Assembly (NCBI RefSeq): GCF_009650435.1
Contig: NZ_VVIP01000079.1
Span: 62,001 to 126,000 of the forward strand
Length of the DNA: 64,000 nt
Direction of reading: 5' to 3'
From: Foetidibacter luteolus
GTDB lineage: Bacteria; Bacteroidota; Bacteroidia; Chitinophagales; Chitinophagaceae
The notes under the pieces are model-generated. The model was not told the DNA's origin and ran no database searches. It saw only the letters and a list, made by a program, of their open reading frames with translations. This document shows, piece by piece, positions 8,558 to 18,200 of the stretch. The stretch's first letter is position 1; each line of letters opens with the position of its first letter. Position numbers and translations under genes: made by a program.

Positions 8558-9244
8558 ATGCTTAATCTCAACATATTTTCAATAACAGGTGTTGACTCTG
8601 CTTTATTGCAAAACAATGCTTCAGTAATACACCAGATAAAGGATGCCGGTGAATTTTGGATTGCCATTTATAACGCAGCTTCTCAAATTGAAAAAAGACT
8701 GGTTGTGCAGGTAGATGAGCAAGCCAAATCGTTTATTATAAACATTACAGCAGATGATTTGCCAACTGGTAAAGCGTGCTGCTGTACAGAGAACGGGATA
8801 CTTGTGTACACCCTTCGCAGTGGTGGATTTGTACACCTTAAAGGCTCTGAAGACGGATGTTTCGCTATGCTCTATAAGGCAGGGAGTGAAGATGCAATAT
8901 GGGATTCCAGGAAGCTGGACGCCGGTGATTTTTTTGCATTCATGCTGCTGCGTCCTGGAAAATACAGCTTCTCGAATCGTATAAGCGGAGCCGAATGCTT
9001 GCTGACAGTTGCTTATCCCGATCCCCGACAGAATAGCAAGGCAGAAGGAAAAGAGGCGGAACCGGTAAGATTACGAACTGAGTATGATGCTAACTGGGAG
9101 CCCTTAACAATAAAACCTGGCCAAGGTGTTGTTGTGGAAGTGAACAACCCCTCACGCTTGTACTGTGATCTGCGGGAAGTGGATGACGGTCCGGAAGACC
9201 TTATAGCCTGGAAAAATGAGTTAAAACGCAACAATATTTTGTAG
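8558..9244 (+). CDS. Unrecognised protein, third gene of the three-gene unit
   Basis: 228 residues, soluble, mostly predicted beta structure. Three consecutive cysteines (ACCCT, about residues 73-75) are unusual and could bind metal or form disulfides. Around residues 125-150, DAGDFFAFMLLRPGKYSF reads like an edge of a beta-sandwich (cupredoxin-like), and the C-terminal third (LTIKPGQGVVVEV) repeats that style. It starts 11 bases after the second gene and ends 9 bases before the convergent M15 peptidase gene, with no room for a separate terminator. Function unknown. Confidence 0.7.
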   Translation: MLNLNIFSITGVDSALLQNNASVIHQIKDAGEFWIAIYNAASQIEKRLVVQVDEQAKSFIINITADDLPTGKACCCTENGILVYTLRSGGFVHLKGSEDGCFAMLYKAGSEDAIWDSRKLDAGDFFAFMLLRPGKYSFSNRISGAECLLTVAYPDPRQNSKAEGKEAEPVRLRTEYDANWEPLTIKPGQGVVVEVNNPSRLYCDLREVDDGPEDLIAWKNELKRNNIL

Positions 9245-9253
9245 CACCTTCCC

Positions 9254-10330
9254 CTACCCTCCTAACTGAACGGCTTTTTGCATGGCCTGGTAACGTTTAT
9301 CCCACCTGGCCATATCCTGATTAAGGCCGTCGTCAATATGTACGGTATCCCTGTCCTGGAAGTCTCCGCCCCAGCGAAGCACGGGATCGTCTTTAATGAA
9401 TTTTATAAACAGCCGTACAGGCTCTGCTACTGCCGGGTATTTTGCCAGCTCTTTTGAATTGGCTGACCTGGTCTTGTTATCATACACAACGTTCATATCA
9501 ATGGCGTGGCCAGCCATGTGGTTAGAGCGGGTGGCGGGCTTTACAATAGCTCCGGCTACATTAGATGATGTGCGGAAAGAACTGGTTACATGTATAAAAA
9601 CATTGGCCTGTTCCGCATAGGCATTAATCTTTTGAAGCATGGGTACAAACTCCACATCTGCACGGCAAGGCTGGCCCATAAACCTGGATGCTTCAAACAA
9701 TACAAGCGGAGAATCTTCGGAAGGTAAATTGTTGGCAGCCTGGTCGCTCCAGTTACTGCCGTAAAAGGTATTAATGTCTTTAAGTATCTGGTTCATCAGG
9801 GGCCTGGTAAGCAAGTCGCCGTCGCTGTCAATGCCATTGTCTTTTGCATAAGCAATTACCGCCGAGCGGGTGCTTTTACCATAATCTCCATCGGCGCCAA
9901 ATTTTGCAAAGTTTAACTGCTGGCCATAGCCCTTTTCATTCAGCATTAACTGTATGGCGGTAACACTCATCTTTGTGCCCTTTGAAATAAATTTTTTTGT
10001 GCGCAGGTCTGCATTATGGATAGACCACAGCAAATACATTTCAGGCAGAAAGCTATGCCGCTGCAGCAGTAGTTTAGCCAGGTTGTTGGATACAACAGTT
10101 CCATCACTTGCCACATTATTCTTTGCCGCAAAAGCGGCTACGGCATTTACTGTAGCGCTGTTGTAATTACCATCTGCCTCAAAATTATCAAACTGCAATT
10201 CACGCTTAAAGCCCAGCTCAAACAGTACCCGCTGTAATTCTGTTACCAGCTCTTTGTTTGCAGAGCCCTGGAATAACTGTTTGCTGATATCTCCCTGTGT
10301 AAGGGCTGCTTCTATAAGAGATGTTTCCAT
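9254..10330 (-). CDS. Peptidoglycan-binding, M15-type peptidase-like protein
   Basis: 358 residues with no obvious signal peptide. Two peptidoglycan-binding-like repeats lie at about 22-90 (ELQRVLFELGF...ADGNYNSAT..AVAAFA) and 120-185 (IQLMLNEKGY...GADGDYGKSTRSAV.AY). A C-terminal peptidase domain follows at about 215-345. The motif SNHMAGHAID (269-278) fits the zinc motif SxHxxGxAxD of M15 D,D-/L,D-peptidases (H271, D278), and H331 in VHIDD is the third ligand candidate. It should act on cell-wall peptides. Lack of a signal and two binding repeats recall phage or injection-system lysins. It converges on the 6724-9244 unit with a 9-base gap. Confidence 0.8.
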   Translation of the reverse strand: METSLIEAALTQGDISKQLFQGSANKELVTELQRVLFELGFKRELQFDNFEADGNYNSATVNAVAAFAAKNNVASDGTVVSNNLAKLLLQRHSFLPEMYLLWSIHNADLRTKKFISKGTKMSVTAIQLMLNEKGYGQQLNFAKFGADGDYGKSTRSAVIAYAKDNGIDSDGDLLTRPLMNQILKDINTFYGSNWSDQAANNLPSEDSPLVLFEASRFMGQPCRADVEFVPMLQKINAYAEQANVFIHVTSSFRTSSNVAGAIVKPATRSNHMAGHAIDMNVVYDNKTRSANSKELAKYPAVAEPVRLFIKFIKDDPVLRWGGDFQDRDTVHIDDGLNQDMARWDKRYQAMQKAVQLGG

Positions 10331-10365
10331 GATGGCGTTTTTTTATGGGTAAAAATTGCAGGAAC

Positions 10366-10396
10366 TAAATATATTAATAATCCCGCCGTAATGCAA
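10366..10396 (-). promoter_or_regulatory. Promoter of the M15 peptidase gene
   Basis: On the minus strand TTG (10394-10396) is followed after 20 bases by TATATTTA (10366-10373), one mismatch from TAnnTTTG. The ATG lies 35 bases downstream. Confidence 0.5.
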
Positions 10397-10476
10397 GTGT
10401 TAACCAGGTATCAGACAGCCAGGTAAGCGGGGCTGTACGTTGGTGAGAGCCTGGTTGCAGCGTTAAGAATTTTTAC

Positions 10477-10686
10477 GGGGTGCCCCCAAGCTGCGCAAGG
10501 GGTCGGGCAGAACTGCGTTCGCAACCTTCGTCAAAGCAACATTTAGTTGCGTTTTCTCGGTTGTGCTCATACTCCGGCACAAAAGCCTGGCTGCAAAGGC
10601 CTCACCGGGGAGAACTGCGTTCGCAACCATCGCCAAAGCAATATTCAGTTGCTTTGACTTGGTTGTGCTTCAATTCTCACCCGGGG
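10477..10686 (+). repeat. Dispersed repeat family A, copy 1 (long form with two inserted stem-loop cassettes)
   Basis: It opens with GGGGTGCCCCCAAGCTGCGC and ends with TCACCCGGGG, as in other copies. At the two places where other copies have short words ending CCGCT, this copy carries a roughly 58-base cassette starting AGAACTGCGTTCGCAACC (10512-10569 and 10614-10671). The cassettes are about 80% identical. The second contains a perfect AAAGCAA/TTGCTTT stem inside an outer GCAACC/GGTTGT stem. Confidence 0.7.
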
Positions 10687-10779
10687 TGTAACCCGCTGCT
10701 TCTTTCGAACGCAGGCTGTTAGCCATGATGCCCCATATTGTAAAAATCAGGCATGCCCATGCGAAGCGCAAATTACCCG

Positions 10780-10866
10780 GTGGGAAAAGCTGCACGGCGT
10801 ACAAGGCGTACAAGAGTGCGACGCAAGTAAAGCCTCACATAGTTGCTGCTGCCGGGCTCATAAAAA
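10780..10866 (+). repeat. Dispersed repeat family B, copy 3
   Basis: Core TGCGACGCAA at 10817-10826 within GTACAAGAG-core-GTAAAGC, ending CTGCCGGGCTCATAAAAATT. It is closely similar to the copies at 13327 and 32697. Confidence 0.7.
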
Positions 10867-11169
10867 TTAGTGTCTGCTTGCGCAAGCAAGCAACAACCGC
10901 CAAACGCCCTTTGGATTTTTGTTGTGCAGTTGAAAGAAATATTTAAGAATAAAAAGATTTTTTGGAATGCGCTGCGGATGCGGTGGGTTCGGTAATAAAG
11001 TTCCTTGATGCAAACCACTTTATTGTTGGCCTGTTGTTTACTAAGTTCTCAAACTTTAATTGTTCTTTAAATTGCACTTAGGCAGTTTTCATCGTCATTT
11101 AAGTGCATATAACTTGGCATTCATGAAAAAACATATACTTTCACAGCACTTACACCAAACTTATATGAA

Positions 11170-11538
11170 TTGATTTCAAGAGAACCTAAAAAAGTTATGG
11201 TTGTAGATGATAACGAAGACCTGCTTTACATATTCAAAACGTTTTTGTCAAAGCAGGGGTTTATCGTTAAAGTCTCTCATAGCTGCGAGCAGGCGTTAAG
11301 CATCTTATCATCTTTCTTGCCCGATATTATTTTCCTTGATATTAACCTGGGCGATGACGATGGCAGGCAGGTATGCGTTAAGATTAAGGCCATTGCTCAA
11401 TTTCTGCATACGCCTGTTATACTTATTTCTGCCATTGCCAACGAATCTTCCAGCTACCAGCAATACCAGGCAAGCGGTTTTCTTGCTAAGCCATTGTCTT
11501 ACCCGGCCATATTGCAAACTATTGCGGCGCATACGTAG
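11170..11538 (+). CDS. Single-domain response regulator (receiver)
   Basis: 122 residues covering one receiver domain and nothing else. The acidic pocket is D13/D14, the phosphorylated Asp is D57 in IIFLDINLG, the switch Ser/Thr position falls in LISA, and K107 in FLAKP completes the set. With no output domain it probably acts as a phosphorelay intermediate or by binding a partner. The start is uncertain: TTG at 11170 gives a complete first strand, while ATG at 11197 would remove nine residues. A two-codon ATG-AAT-TGA frame overlaps the TTG. No kinase gene is adjacent. Confidence 0.85.
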   Translation: MISREPKKVMVVDDNEDLLYIFKTFLSKQGFIVKVSHSCEQALSILSSFLPDIIFLDINLGDDDGRQVCVKIKAIAQFLHTPVILISAIANESSSYQQYQASGFLAKPLSYPAILQTIAAHT

Positions 11539-11561
11539 CGTATACTTCTTACATAAAAAAA

Positions 11562-11579
11562 CCCCGGAAAATTCCGGGG
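11562..11579. terminator. Terminator between the response regulator and DUF2383 genes
   Basis: Perfect arms CCCCGGAA/TTCCGGGG surround a 2-base loop, with an A-run before and CTTATT after. It can end both convergent genes. Confidence 0.7.
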
Positions 11580-11607
11580 CCTTATTAATGGGTAAGTATT
11601 CAGCTTT

Positions 11608-12072
11608 TTAACTTGCCGTTTCCTTTTCATAATCCCGCATTGTTTTTACTTCATTATGGGCCATCCTAAGCTCCTGCTGCTGTGCAGCTATTATCTGGCG
11701 CAGGCTGGCAGGCAACTCTTCCTCCAGGGCAGAATCATACGCTTTCAGCGCGGCATCCTCACCAAATTCTGCACTGGCCAGTACAGCATGTTCATTATGA
11801 CCGGTAAACGCGGCCTTAACATCCATCCATGCCCTGTAAATTTTTCCACTTAGTGTGGTACCCTTTTCTACATCGCCTTTTAACACCTGCACTTCTGTGG
11901 CAAGCGCCATACGGTGGCGATGGCTTTGATCAATATACTTCAAAAAAGCTGCCCTTAGCGATGGGCTGTCTCCTTCCAGCTCTTTTAATGCCTTCTCATA
12001 ACCCGCAATCCTGTCGTTATGGATTTCGATAAGATCATTTAACGTTTCGATGACATTTGATGTGTTTGTCAT
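11608..12072 (-). CDS. PA2169-type four-helix bundle protein (DUF2383)
   Basis: 154 residues, all helical and highly charged, with no signal. The opening pattern (ETLNDLIEIHNDRIAGYEKALKEL) and the later FGEDAALKAYDSALEEELPASLRQIIAAQQQEL match the DUF2383/PA2169 family, a ferritin-like four-helix bundle. Family members are often induced in stress or stationary phase; their biochemical role is not settled. E and H residues in the helices could bind metal. It is monocistronic on the minus strand, converging on the receiver gene. Confidence 0.8.
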   Translation of the reverse strand: MTNTSNVIETLNDLIEIHNDRIAGYEKALKELEGDSPSLRAAFLKYIDQSHRHRMALATEVQVLKGDVEKGTTLSGKIYRAWMDVKAAFTGHNEHAVLASAEFGEDAALKAYDSALEEELPASLRQIIAAQQQELRMAHNEVKTMRDYEKETAS

Positions 12073-12646
12073 ATAGCTAAGATTTTATGGTTAACAGTAT
12101 AAACCTGCTTTTATAAATCAACAACAATGCCATTATCCGGCGTTAGTTTATGGCACACTTTGTTTGTGTAATTCTTTGGACTTTCCTTACCTCTTGGAAG
12201 TATTATTATGGATCCGGCAATGGAACAAGCATGAGGCTTCCGTTGCGTCGCACTCTTGTACGCCACCGCATTACTGAACAAGTCATTCAACCTGCCGCAG
12301 CATTGCGGGTATGGTTGATAATTATATTAACGCTCGTTCAACAACCTCAACATTTTAAACATGCTGTTGGTAAAAATATCTGCTAATAGTCCAATGAATA
12401 ATTCCCATTTGTGTTGTCATTTTCAGCCCCACAGTTTGTCGCATACTGCCAGCAAATGGCATGGCATTCTTTGCGAGGTTCGTGCCATAACAAAACGATG
12501 CTGATTCGCTTGTAAAATCCCCTACCCTGTTTAACAGTAAAATTTTATCAGCAGCTTTGTTATAAAAACAAATAACAAAACAACGTGGAGCAGCCACCAC
12601 TTTAAAAACGGGCGTAACCGAAAAGCCTTACGAGTAGGAACAAAAA
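12073..12646. other. 574-base gene-free region
   Basis: It holds one family B repeat (12226-12290). The remainder has no start-proximal frame of note and no structured RNA that I recognise. The DUF2383 promoter must lie in its first part and the AHSA1-type gene promoter in its last part, but neither gives a clean TAnnTTTG element. Confidence 0.5.
12226..12290 (-). repeat. Dispersed repeat family B, copy 4
   Basis: The core appears as TTGCGTCGCA at 12243-12252, followed by CTCTTGTACGCC, the complement of the GTACAAGAG flank seen in copies 3 and 5. Confidence 0.6.
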
Positions 12647-13108
12647 ATGTATTGTATGCCAGATAACAGCGTGTCATTACACAGGGTGCTTAAAGCATCT
12701 CCCGAAAAACTTTTTCGTGCGTTTACTGAGCCGGTTGCCATGGCTTCCTGGATACCGCCTTACGGTTTTACTTGCACCGTACACGAAATGAATGTGGAAG
12801 TGGGCGGCACTTACAGAATGTCGTTTTATAATTTCACTACCGGTAACGGGCATTCGTTCGGTGGAAACTACGTTGAACTGAAACCTGTGGAGTTCATTAA
12901 GTATACAGACCAGTTTGACGACCCCAACCTGCCCGGCGTTATGACAACCAGTGTATGGTTGAAAAAAGTATCTGTTGGTACTGAACTCAACATTTTGCAG
13001 GAAGGTATTCCTTCAGCAATTCCGGCAGAGATGTGTTATTTGGGCTGGCAGGAATCGTTGGAAAAACTAGCCAAACTGGTAGAGCCTGAAATTCCGGATG
13101 CCGTGTGA
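12647..13108 (+). CDS. SRPBCC / AHSA1-type protein
   Basis: 153 residues. The start pattern SLHRVLKASPEKLFRAFTEPVAMASWIPPYGFTC and the middle VGGTYRMSFYNF..GNGHSFGGNYVE are typical of the Activator-of-Hsp90-like (AHSA1) branch of START/SRPBCC proteins. These form a helix-grip cavity for hydrophobic ligands. The C-terminal GWQESLEKLAKLVE helix is also typical. The family has no common reaction; many members are of unknown function. The start may be the ATG at 12647 or the one at 12656. It is monocistronic, followed by a strong hairpin. Confidence 0.85.
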   Translation: MYCMPDNSVSLHRVLKASPEKLFRAFTEPVAMASWIPPYGFTCTVHEMNVEVGGTYRMSFYNFTTGNGHSFGGNYVELKPVEFIKYTDQFDDPNLPGVMTTSVWLKKVSVGTELNILQEGIPSAIPAEMCYLGWQESLEKLAKLVEPEIPDAV

Positions 13109-13174
13109 TACATGTGAGTGAAATGTGAGTCTTGAGTAATAATGAGTGCAGTTGCGAGTTCAGTACAACGCAAT

Positions 13175-13207
13175 CATAAACCCAGGGATGTAACCCCTGG
13201 GTTTATG
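13175..13207. terminator. Strong hairpin after the AHSA1-type gene
   Basis: Perfect 13-base arms CATAAACCCAGGG and CCCTGGGTTTATG surround a 7-base loop. It is placed about 67 bases after the stop and has only a weak T-tract, so termination is likely but not certain. Confidence 0.6.
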
Positions 13208-13285
13208 AATAACATCCTGTTGTGTTGAGCTTCAAAAAATTTAATTTAATGGTATTGCCGCCTGCGGCGGCAATACCGTATTCTA

Positions 13286-13376
13286 CCCGGTGGTAAAAGC
13301 TGCGTAGCGAACAAGGTGTACAAGAGTGCGACGCAAGTAAAGCTCCATAGCAATTCTTCTGCCGGGCCCATAAAAT
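13286..13376 (+). repeat. Dispersed repeat family B, copy 5
   Basis: Core TGCGACGCAA at 13327-13336 in GTACAAGAG-core-GTAAAGCTCCATAG, ending CTGCCGGGCCCATAAAAT. It is among the best-conserved copies. Confidence 0.7.
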
Positions 13377-13383
13377 AAAAAAA

Positions 13384-13403
13384 GCGGGAATAGACATTCC
13401 CGC
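13384..13403 (-). terminator. Terminator of the susCD transcript
   Basis: GCGGGAAT/ATTCCCGC perfect arms around a 4-base loop, followed on the minus strand by TTTTTTTATTTTAT. It lies 76 bases beyond the susD stop. Confidence 0.75.
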
Positions 13404-13478
13404 CCAAGTATAATACCTGCTTATGAGTATATACTTTACTCTAAATTGCTAAATGCGAAAAGACTGCTTGAAAAATTA

Positions 13479-15227
13479 TTAATATCCCGGGTTTTGCTGC
13501 AACACGTTATTGCTTAAATCAATCTGTGTTTGCGGTATCGGGAAATATTCAGTTTTACCGGCGCTGAAATTTGCGCCTTTTAAATAGGTGCGTATGTTGC
13601 TTTCGTACTGCAGGTAGGCATTAAGCGTGGCCGCAGCTTCGCCCCAGCGTACCAGGTCGAAAAAGCGGTGGCCTTCCATACCCATTTCCAGTTTTCTTTC
13701 AAAATGCACGGCCCTGCGGGCATCTTCCTGGTTAGCCCATGCGGTATTGTACAAACCTACCTTATAGTTGGCTGCCGGTGTGCTGGTACCATCAAGGTAT
13801 ACCCAGCTTACGGGCAGTGCTGCACGTGCCCTTACTTCGTTTACATAAGCCCTTGCCTTGTTAAGGTCGCCTGCTTCCACCTCGCATTCTGCCAGCCATA
13901 AAATGACATCTGCAAAACGTATCAGGTTGCAGTTGATGGCGGTTACAGTACTGCTCCAGAAAGAAGCATCGGTAAGTTTGCCTTTTTGCTCTTTGTAATA
14001 AACATTCTTCTTTGGGTTATACGGGCCTCCATAAGCCTGGTCGCGCTGCCATGCAACACCCTGGTGCGGGCCATAATCCAGGTAGGGAATGCCGCGGCGG
14101 CCTACCGTCCAGTCAAGGCGCGGGTCAAGTGTTCCTCCATAAGGAGTAAATGGGGCGCTGGCCGCAACCCCTTCATCGCTTGTTACTATTGGTGCCGCAT
14201 TGTAATTGGTTGTTGAAGGAAGGCCTGTAGCCGCATCTACTTTATAAGAGTTAACCAGGTCCTGCGAAGGCTGGAAAAAACCGCAACAATCAAAGGGGCC
14301 GCCATAAGGGCCGTTTAATACATCTCCATAGTTGGCATTAGCAGCGCCACCACCGTCATTTACAGAACTTTGTACGGCAAATACACTTTCCTTGCTGTTT
14401 TTTGTAGCGGCATTAAAGTTATCCTGGTACCTGTCTAACAAACCATATTTAACGCCCAGCGGGTTAGTACCGTTGGCATATACCGCTTCCAGAACAGTTT
14501 TGGCTTCGGCCCATTTTTTCTGGAATACAAGGCATTTGCCCAGCATGGCGCCGGCAGCCCATTTGTTGGCACGGCCTACCGCATTCATGGTAGCGGGCAG
14601 GTTATCGTAGGCAAACTGCAGATCTGCCTGTATTTTAGGCCATATATCTTCTGTGTTAGGAACGTTTACTTTTTCGTTGGGCACGGTAAACTCCGTCATA
14701 GTTTCATCAATGTAAGGGGCGTTATTCCACATTTTCTTTGCCTCAAAATGAAAGTGGGCCCTGAGGAAACGGGCTTCACCGGCAACCCTTGTTTTAACAG
14801 CATCAGACATATCTGTTGCATTGGCCATTACTTTAAGTACAATGTTGGCGCGGGTAACACCGTCATAAACGGCTATCCACTTCTGGTTAAAAAACGCATT
14901 GGTGGGCACTGCTGTATAGTTCTCAATGGCGTTTATTTCCGGCTGGTCTGTGGCCGTGCTGCCTTTGTGGGCATCGCCACCGGCAATACTGCCATATACC
15001 CAGTTAGACGCGGCGGAAGACCAGCTACCTACGGTGGCAGAACCCACACTGTAGCCATCCAGTAACGAATAGGCGCCAATCAGCAATTGCTCCACACCGG
15101 TTGTATTTGCCAAAAGGTCTGGGTTCAATGTGCCGTTTGCACTCTTGTTTAAAAAATTCTTGCTGCAGGAATACAAGAGGTATATACCCGCCAGGCATGT
15201 TATGGTGATAAATATTTTCTTTTTCAT
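13479..15227 (-). CDS. SusD/RagB-family outer-membrane glycan-binding lipoprotein
   Basis: 582 residues. The signal is ITITCLAGIYLLYSCSKNFL with the lipid Cys at about residue 21. Helical TPR-like units follow (ARFLRAHFHFEAKKMW; RANKWAAGAMLGKCLVFQKKWAEAKTVLEAV) and then the C-terminal FERKLEMGMEGHRFFDLVRWGEA, the standard end signature of SusD proteins. It caps the SusC barrel and captures glycan for import. The gene lies 20 bases after susC in the same transcript and ends at the terminator at 13384-13403. The glycan cannot be deduced from the protein itself; the neighbouring glycosidase suggests alpha-linked sugar. Confidence 0.93.
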   Translation of the reverse strand: MKKKIFITITCLAGIYLLYSCSKNFLNKSANGTLNPDLLANTTGVEQLLIGAYSLLDGYSVGSATVGSWSSAASNWVYGSIAGGDAHKGSTATDQPEINAIENYTAVPTNAFFNQKWIAVYDGVTRANIVLKVMANATDMSDAVKTRVAGEARFLRAHFHFEAKKMWNNAPYIDETMTEFTVPNEKVNVPNTEDIWPKIQADLQFAYDNLPATMNAVGRANKWAAGAMLGKCLVFQKKWAEAKTVLEAVYANGTNPLGVKYGLLDRYQDNFNAATKNSKESVFAVQSSVNDGGGAANANYGDVLNGPYGGPFDCCGFFQPSQDLVNSYKVDAATGLPSTTNYNAAPIVTSDEGVAASAPFTPYGGTLDPRLDWTVGRRGIPYLDYGPHQGVAWQRDQAYGGPYNPKKNVYYKEQKGKLTDASFWSSTVTAINCNLIRFADVILWLAECEVEAGDLNKARAYVNEVRARAALPVSWVYLDGTSTPAANYKVGLYNTAWANQEDARRAVHFERKLEMGMEGHRFFDLVRWGEAAATLNAYLQYESNIRTYLKGANFSAGKTEYFPIPQTQIDLSNNVLQQNPGY

Positions 15228-15247
15228 ATATAAAGCGGTTGAATAGT

Positions 15248-18200
15248 TTAAAAATTAATACTGGCGCCAATAAGGAATGTTTTTACCGTGGGGTAAACAC
15301 CCAGGTCAATTCCAGCGGCCCTGTCATCCGTTGTCACAATTTCCGGATCCAACCCTGTATATTTTGTGATGGTAAACAAATTGGTAGCCTGCACATATAC
15401 CCTGAACTTGTCAATCTTTAACCTGCTTAACGCCCTGGAAGGGATGGTGTAACCAAGCGTAAGGTTTCTCAGGCGCAGGTAAGATGCGTTTTCCATATAG
15501 AAGGAATTGGGCACCGTATTGGTACTAAATGTGGCGTCAACTTCCTGTATGGGGAATGTGGCATTGGGCCGCTCCGGCGTCCACGAATCGTAAAGGGTAG
15601 CCCTGGCTTTGTTGGTAACGCCGGTTTGGTAGAAATCAGTATTAAACCTGCCGTAGTTAATAGCATCCCTGCCCTGCACGCCATAGAAAAAGGCAGCCAG
15701 GTCAAACCCTTTATAAGAAAATTCCAGGTTTAAACCATAAGTAAACTTGGGATTGGGATTACCAAAGAATACCCTGTCGCTTGCATTAATGGTATCGTTG
15801 CCATCAGCATCCAGGTATTTAAAGCGGCCAGGTGCAGCTGCATCCTGAACCGGTGACTCTTCCACATCCCTTGAGCTTTGGAACATACCAACTATCTGGT
15901 AGCCATAATACGCGTTAATGGCTTCGCCTACGGCGTTACGTGTAAATGTGCCGTTAATCCTATTCGCCTCATTCAACGGGCTGTTGTAATCAAAGTACGT
16001 AAGGCCCTGCGAAATGGAGGTGATGGTATTTTTATAGGTGGTAAAGGTTACCGTTCCATCAAATTTAACATCGCCAAGGTTTGCCTTTTGAGATATCTGT
16101 ATATCAATACCCCAGTTTTTCATGCTGCCCACATTAAAGAACGGAGGATTTAAAGCGGCAATACCTCCTGATGTAGCAAGTTGCTGCACCGGGTACAGCA
16201 GGTCCTCAGTTTTTTTGTGGTACCAGTCAAACACTATTTCCGTGCCTTTGAAAAGAAAGGCGTCAAATCCTATGTTGGTGGTTACGTTGGTTTCCCACTG
16301 GCCGGCGGAGTTACCAATGAAGTTGTTATAAAAACCGGCCGAAGGTGTGGTGCTGCTGCCATTAATGTCGTAAGATGCGGCGCTGTTGCTGGGTGAAAAC
16401 TGGGTAAACTGGTTGGTAGGGCCTATGCGCTGGTTACCCATGCGGCCCCAGCTACCACGTATTTTCAGTTCCTTAATCCAGCTTACATCTTTCAGGAACG
16501 ATTCTTCAGATATGCGCCATCCAAGCGATCCGGCTGGGAAGGTACCATAACGGGCATCAGAGCCAAAGCGGGAAGAGCCATCGCGGCGTACTGTTAAACT
16601 TAACAGGTAACGGTCTTTGAAGGTATAGTCAACTTTTCCAAATAACGAGAACAAAGAAGCCGTGCTTGGTGAACCGCTGGCCAACTGGTTAGATGTACCT
16701 GAACTTAAAGTAATGTAATCGTAGTTAAAGTAGGTGAAATAGTTGCTGCGGCTACCGGTAACCTGGTTGGCGAATTCTTCCACAGCTTCAGTACCGGCCA
16801 GGGCCTGCACAAAGTGTTCGCCAAATGTGTTTTTGTAACTTAGCTGGTTGGTCCAAACCCAGGAACGGTTTTTTCCAAAAGTGGAGGAATAAGTAGGGTT
16901 ACGGTCGTTTTCAGAACCTTCGTATTCTATATAAGGATAGTTTTTGGTATCAAAAGAACTGAAGTATCCGCCAAAGCTGGTACGTGCGGTAAAATGCTTC
17001 AGCAAATCAACTTCCGCATACGCGTTACCGAATAACAAAAAGCCATTGGCCCTGTTGTTCTTTCTTCTTTCCCTAAAGGCTACCATGTTATTAGGTGTGC
17101 CCAAACCGCCACCCCTTGTTCCCGCAAAATCGCCGGGTACAATAGTGTACACCGGTACAATAGGCAGCATCAGGCGGCTAAGCACCACATCGCTGTTTTC
17201 GGTGTTGTTCTCCACGGCATTGGCTTCTGAAAAGAACACCTGCATATTGGAACCTATCCTGATATTCTTCTTAACATTAAACTCCGTATTGAACCTGGCG
17301 CTGTAACGGCGGTAAAAATTATTAATCACAATACCATCCTGGTTAAAGTAGTTAAAACTTGCCAGGTATTTGCTTTTATCTGCAGAGCCGCCGGAAACAG
17401 TAAGGGTATGGTTCATAATAGGTGCTACCCTTGTTACTTCATCCCACCAGTTGGTGCCGGTTTTGTTGGCCCTTACAATCAGGTAGGGGGCATAGTTGGC
17501 ATCTCCCAGGCGGCTGTAGTTAAGGTCGTAAAGGTCGGGGCTTACCCTTGGGTCTCCCTCGCTTAAGCCAGCCGCTGTACCGGCCAGCAGGTAATCCGGC
17601 AGCACCGGCGTGGCGCCACTGCCATATTGGGGGCTGCTGGGTGCACGGCCGGAATTTTTGTACGCCAGCCATTCCAGGTCGGCATATTCCTGCGGGTTCA
17701 GCATTTTGCCTTTGCCCCACCCGGCACCCGGGTTTTGTACGCCGTAGTACATGTTGTAGGTTACTTTGGCCGCCCCTGTTTTTCCTTTTTTGGTAGTGAT
17801 AATGATAACGCCGTTAGAAGCACGGGCGCCATATACAGAGGCCGATGCTGCGTCTTTCAATATCTGCATAGACTCTATATCATCCGGGTTAATACCCAGT
17901 AAAGAGCCTACCGGTACACCATCCACAATATACAGTGGGTCGTTGCCCGTAAAAGACGCAAAGCCGCGTATCCTAACGGTAGATACACTGCCGGGCTGGC
18001 TGTTGGTGGTTACGTTTACACCGGCGGCACGGCCCTGCAACTGGTTTTCTGCGGTAGTGGCGGGTATGGCCTGCAAATCCGCAACTTTTACCACCGATAC
18101 GGAGCCGGTGATATCTTTTTTACGTTGCGATGAGTAACCGGTAACCACAATTTCGTTAAGGTCGCTGGTGGTTTCTATTAACGACGCGTTGGCTACACCG

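Larger units (their letters stand above)
10331..11169. other. 839-base gene-free region rich in dispersed repeats
   Basis: It contains the M15 promoter, the long variant of repeat family A (10477-10686) and a copy of family B (10780-10866). Short open frames here follow repeat sequence and are not genes. 11060-11165 is AT-rich and holds the leader of the response regulator gene. Confidence 0.6.

Noticed and set aside
10477..10686. Family A repeat as an integron attC site or a riboswitch
   Set aside because: No RYYYAAC/GTTRRRY pair of attC and no known riboswitch core; copies occur in both orientations and downstream of genes as often as upstream.
10480..10946. Short plus-strand open frames between the M15 peptidase and response regulator genes
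   Set aside because: They are translations of dispersed repeats A and B, whose other copies do not keep the frames open.
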